Part shown: piece after piece, positions 62,950 through 64,000 of the stretch
Position numbering within the stretch: the stretch's first letter is position 1
How the letters are laid out: every line of letters begins with the position of its first letter
Assembly (NCBI GenBank): GCA_000499405.2
Contig: HG738137.1
Coordinates: 3,162,001-3,226,000 of the forward strand
DNA from: Onchocerca volvulus
Lineage: Eukaryota > Nematoda > Chromadorea > Rhabditida > Onchocercidae
Direction: 5' to 3'
Length of the DNA: 64,000 bases
Position numbers and translations under genes: made by a program
Notes under the pieces: generated by a model
What the model was told of the DNA's origin: nothing
What the model saw: only the letters and a program-made list of their open reading frames with translations
Databases searched by the model: none

Positions 62950-64000
62950 TCACAGATTTATCATTAATGCGCAACAAAGTACCAAAATCTCTTCCTCAAT
63001 TTCCGTAGTGTTACGAATATAAACGAGACAAGTTAATAAAATGTAAATCAACATCTTATAATTTCATTTTTATAGTAGAAGAGAAATTTGCATGTTTCTG
63101 TCAACAATTTAAATGTCTTTTTTCTGTATTTGATTTGATAGCTTCTAGAAATAGTTTAGAGAGCACTGAGTGTCACAACTTCATATAAATTCTGCATGAA
63201 ATAAGAAAGATGAAACGATCTTAGAATTATTAATGATCATCAAAGGAAAGGGACGAAATACTGGTAGACTGTAAAGAATTAGTACAGTTCACAGCTGCTC
63301 ATTTTAACCAAAATACCGTTGACAAGAAAGGAAAGGTGAAGAAGTGGGGTCAGTTCTGAGAGAAAAGGTCAAGTTTTTTCAAATAAAGGACTAGAGAAAA
63401 GAATGATGGAATGATAACGCGGATGAACCCCTCATCTTTAAAGACACTTGTTAAATTTGAGAAGAGGAAAGGCATGTGGGAGTGCCTCAGACAGGTTAAT
63501 ATCCAAATTGCGAAGTATTGCAATTTTTCTCGAATTAATTCACAGTCGAAGAGGTATGGTGGGCGTTCGTTGTCGGTTCAGGGGTCATGTCAGAGGTCAT
63601 TCAGATGCTTTGGGGGTTACATTGATTGATCTTATTTCAGGCATTTGCTAGCTTCAGTAATACTTGGACGTAGGCACGAGTTCGCTGCGATCCCGAGTCA
63701 AATACGTATGTGAAGAGAGAAAGAAGGGACTGTGCCTTGACTCGCTGCCTGCGTCACTTGTTCGTCTCACGAGTTACCCGTCAATTTCAACGTCTTTCTT
63801 TTTAGTATCATTTTTCGGATTTCATCCAATAAAGAGCCTAAAAATATTTATCGATCTTAGAAATCGCAGATTCAATGCTTCTAAATTTGCGGTTCAATAA
63901 TTAGCTATTCATTCTAGAAAATACTGGGCAATTTTATCTTTATTTTTGATTTTTCAAAGGGACAAGTATTACTACTTTCAATAATAACATGAAACTATAA
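62950..64000. other. intergenic, right edge
   Basis: The left part should hold the promoter of the membrane protein gene. 63400-63800 is less AT-rich and has overlapping plus-strand open frames in different registers (63411-63629, 63448-63651, 63664-63900) that do not resemble known proteins. A good acceptor-like sequence (TTATTTCAG) ends near 63640. This could be the 5' part of a gene that continues outside the window, but I cannot support an exon. Confidence 0.4.

Noticed and set aside
1..64000. CRISPR array, bacterial operon, Wolbachia insert, tRNA or rRNA gene
   Set aside because: No regularly spaced repeats, no long intron-free bacterial-type frames and no cloverleaf or rRNA signature were seen on either strand.

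Overview
The window is nuclear DNA from a nematode. It is AT-rich and gene-sparse. Genes are split into many short exons bounded by GT..AG introns, and most acceptors read TTTCAG, TTTTAG or TTATAG. Several first coding exons follow an acceptor a few bases upstream of the ATG, as expected for spliced-leader trans-splicing. The gene set and the base composition suggest a clade III (filarial or other spirurid) worm; this is inference, because no species marker is present. All gene models below were assembled by hand from exon phase and remembered family sequence, and no alignment was run.

Layout. 1.4-5.0 kb (-): an Axin with an RGS domain and a DIX domain (pry-1-like). 6.5-9.5 kb (-): a FAXC-like protein of the glutathione-transferase fold. 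9.5-15.1 kb: intergenic, with a Helitron-like 3' end, one copy of a dispersed repeat and a GCATG-rich stretch upstream of the next gene. 15.2-24.5 kb (+): a CELF/ETR-1 RNA-binding protein with three RRMs and large introns. 24.5-30.4 kb: intergenic. 30.4-36.0 kb (+): a Na+/Ca2+ exchanger with two Calx-beta domains. 36.0-40.3 kb: intergenic, with the second copy of the dispersed repeat. 40.3-47.7 kb (+): ribosomal protein S12, a PBDC1 protein and nucleoporin Nup58/p45 in tandem. 47.7-51.0 kb: intergenic. 51.0-53.3 kb (-): a GT31 beta-1,3-glycosyltransferase. 55.9-60.9 kb (+): a PDPR-like FAD oxidoreductase. 62.3-62.9 kb (-): an intronless membrane protein I do not recognise.

The genes do not form one pathway. 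They cover Wnt signalling (Axin), RNA processing (CELF), calcium transport (NCX), translation (RPS12), nuclear pore (Nup58), glycosylation (GT31) and mitochondrial metabolism (PDPR). No bacterial system, CRISPR array, rRNA or tRNA was seen.

Points most worth a second look: a splice junction in the PDPR gene that creates an in-frame TAG; a Nup58 donor that reads GA instead of GT; a likely cassette exon in etr-1 followed by a duplicated UGCAUG site; a possible internal promoter in etr-1 that would skip RRM1; weakened calcium ligands in the first Calx-beta domain of the exchanger; a Helitron-type terminus; and many short local duplications, some of which copy splice sites.
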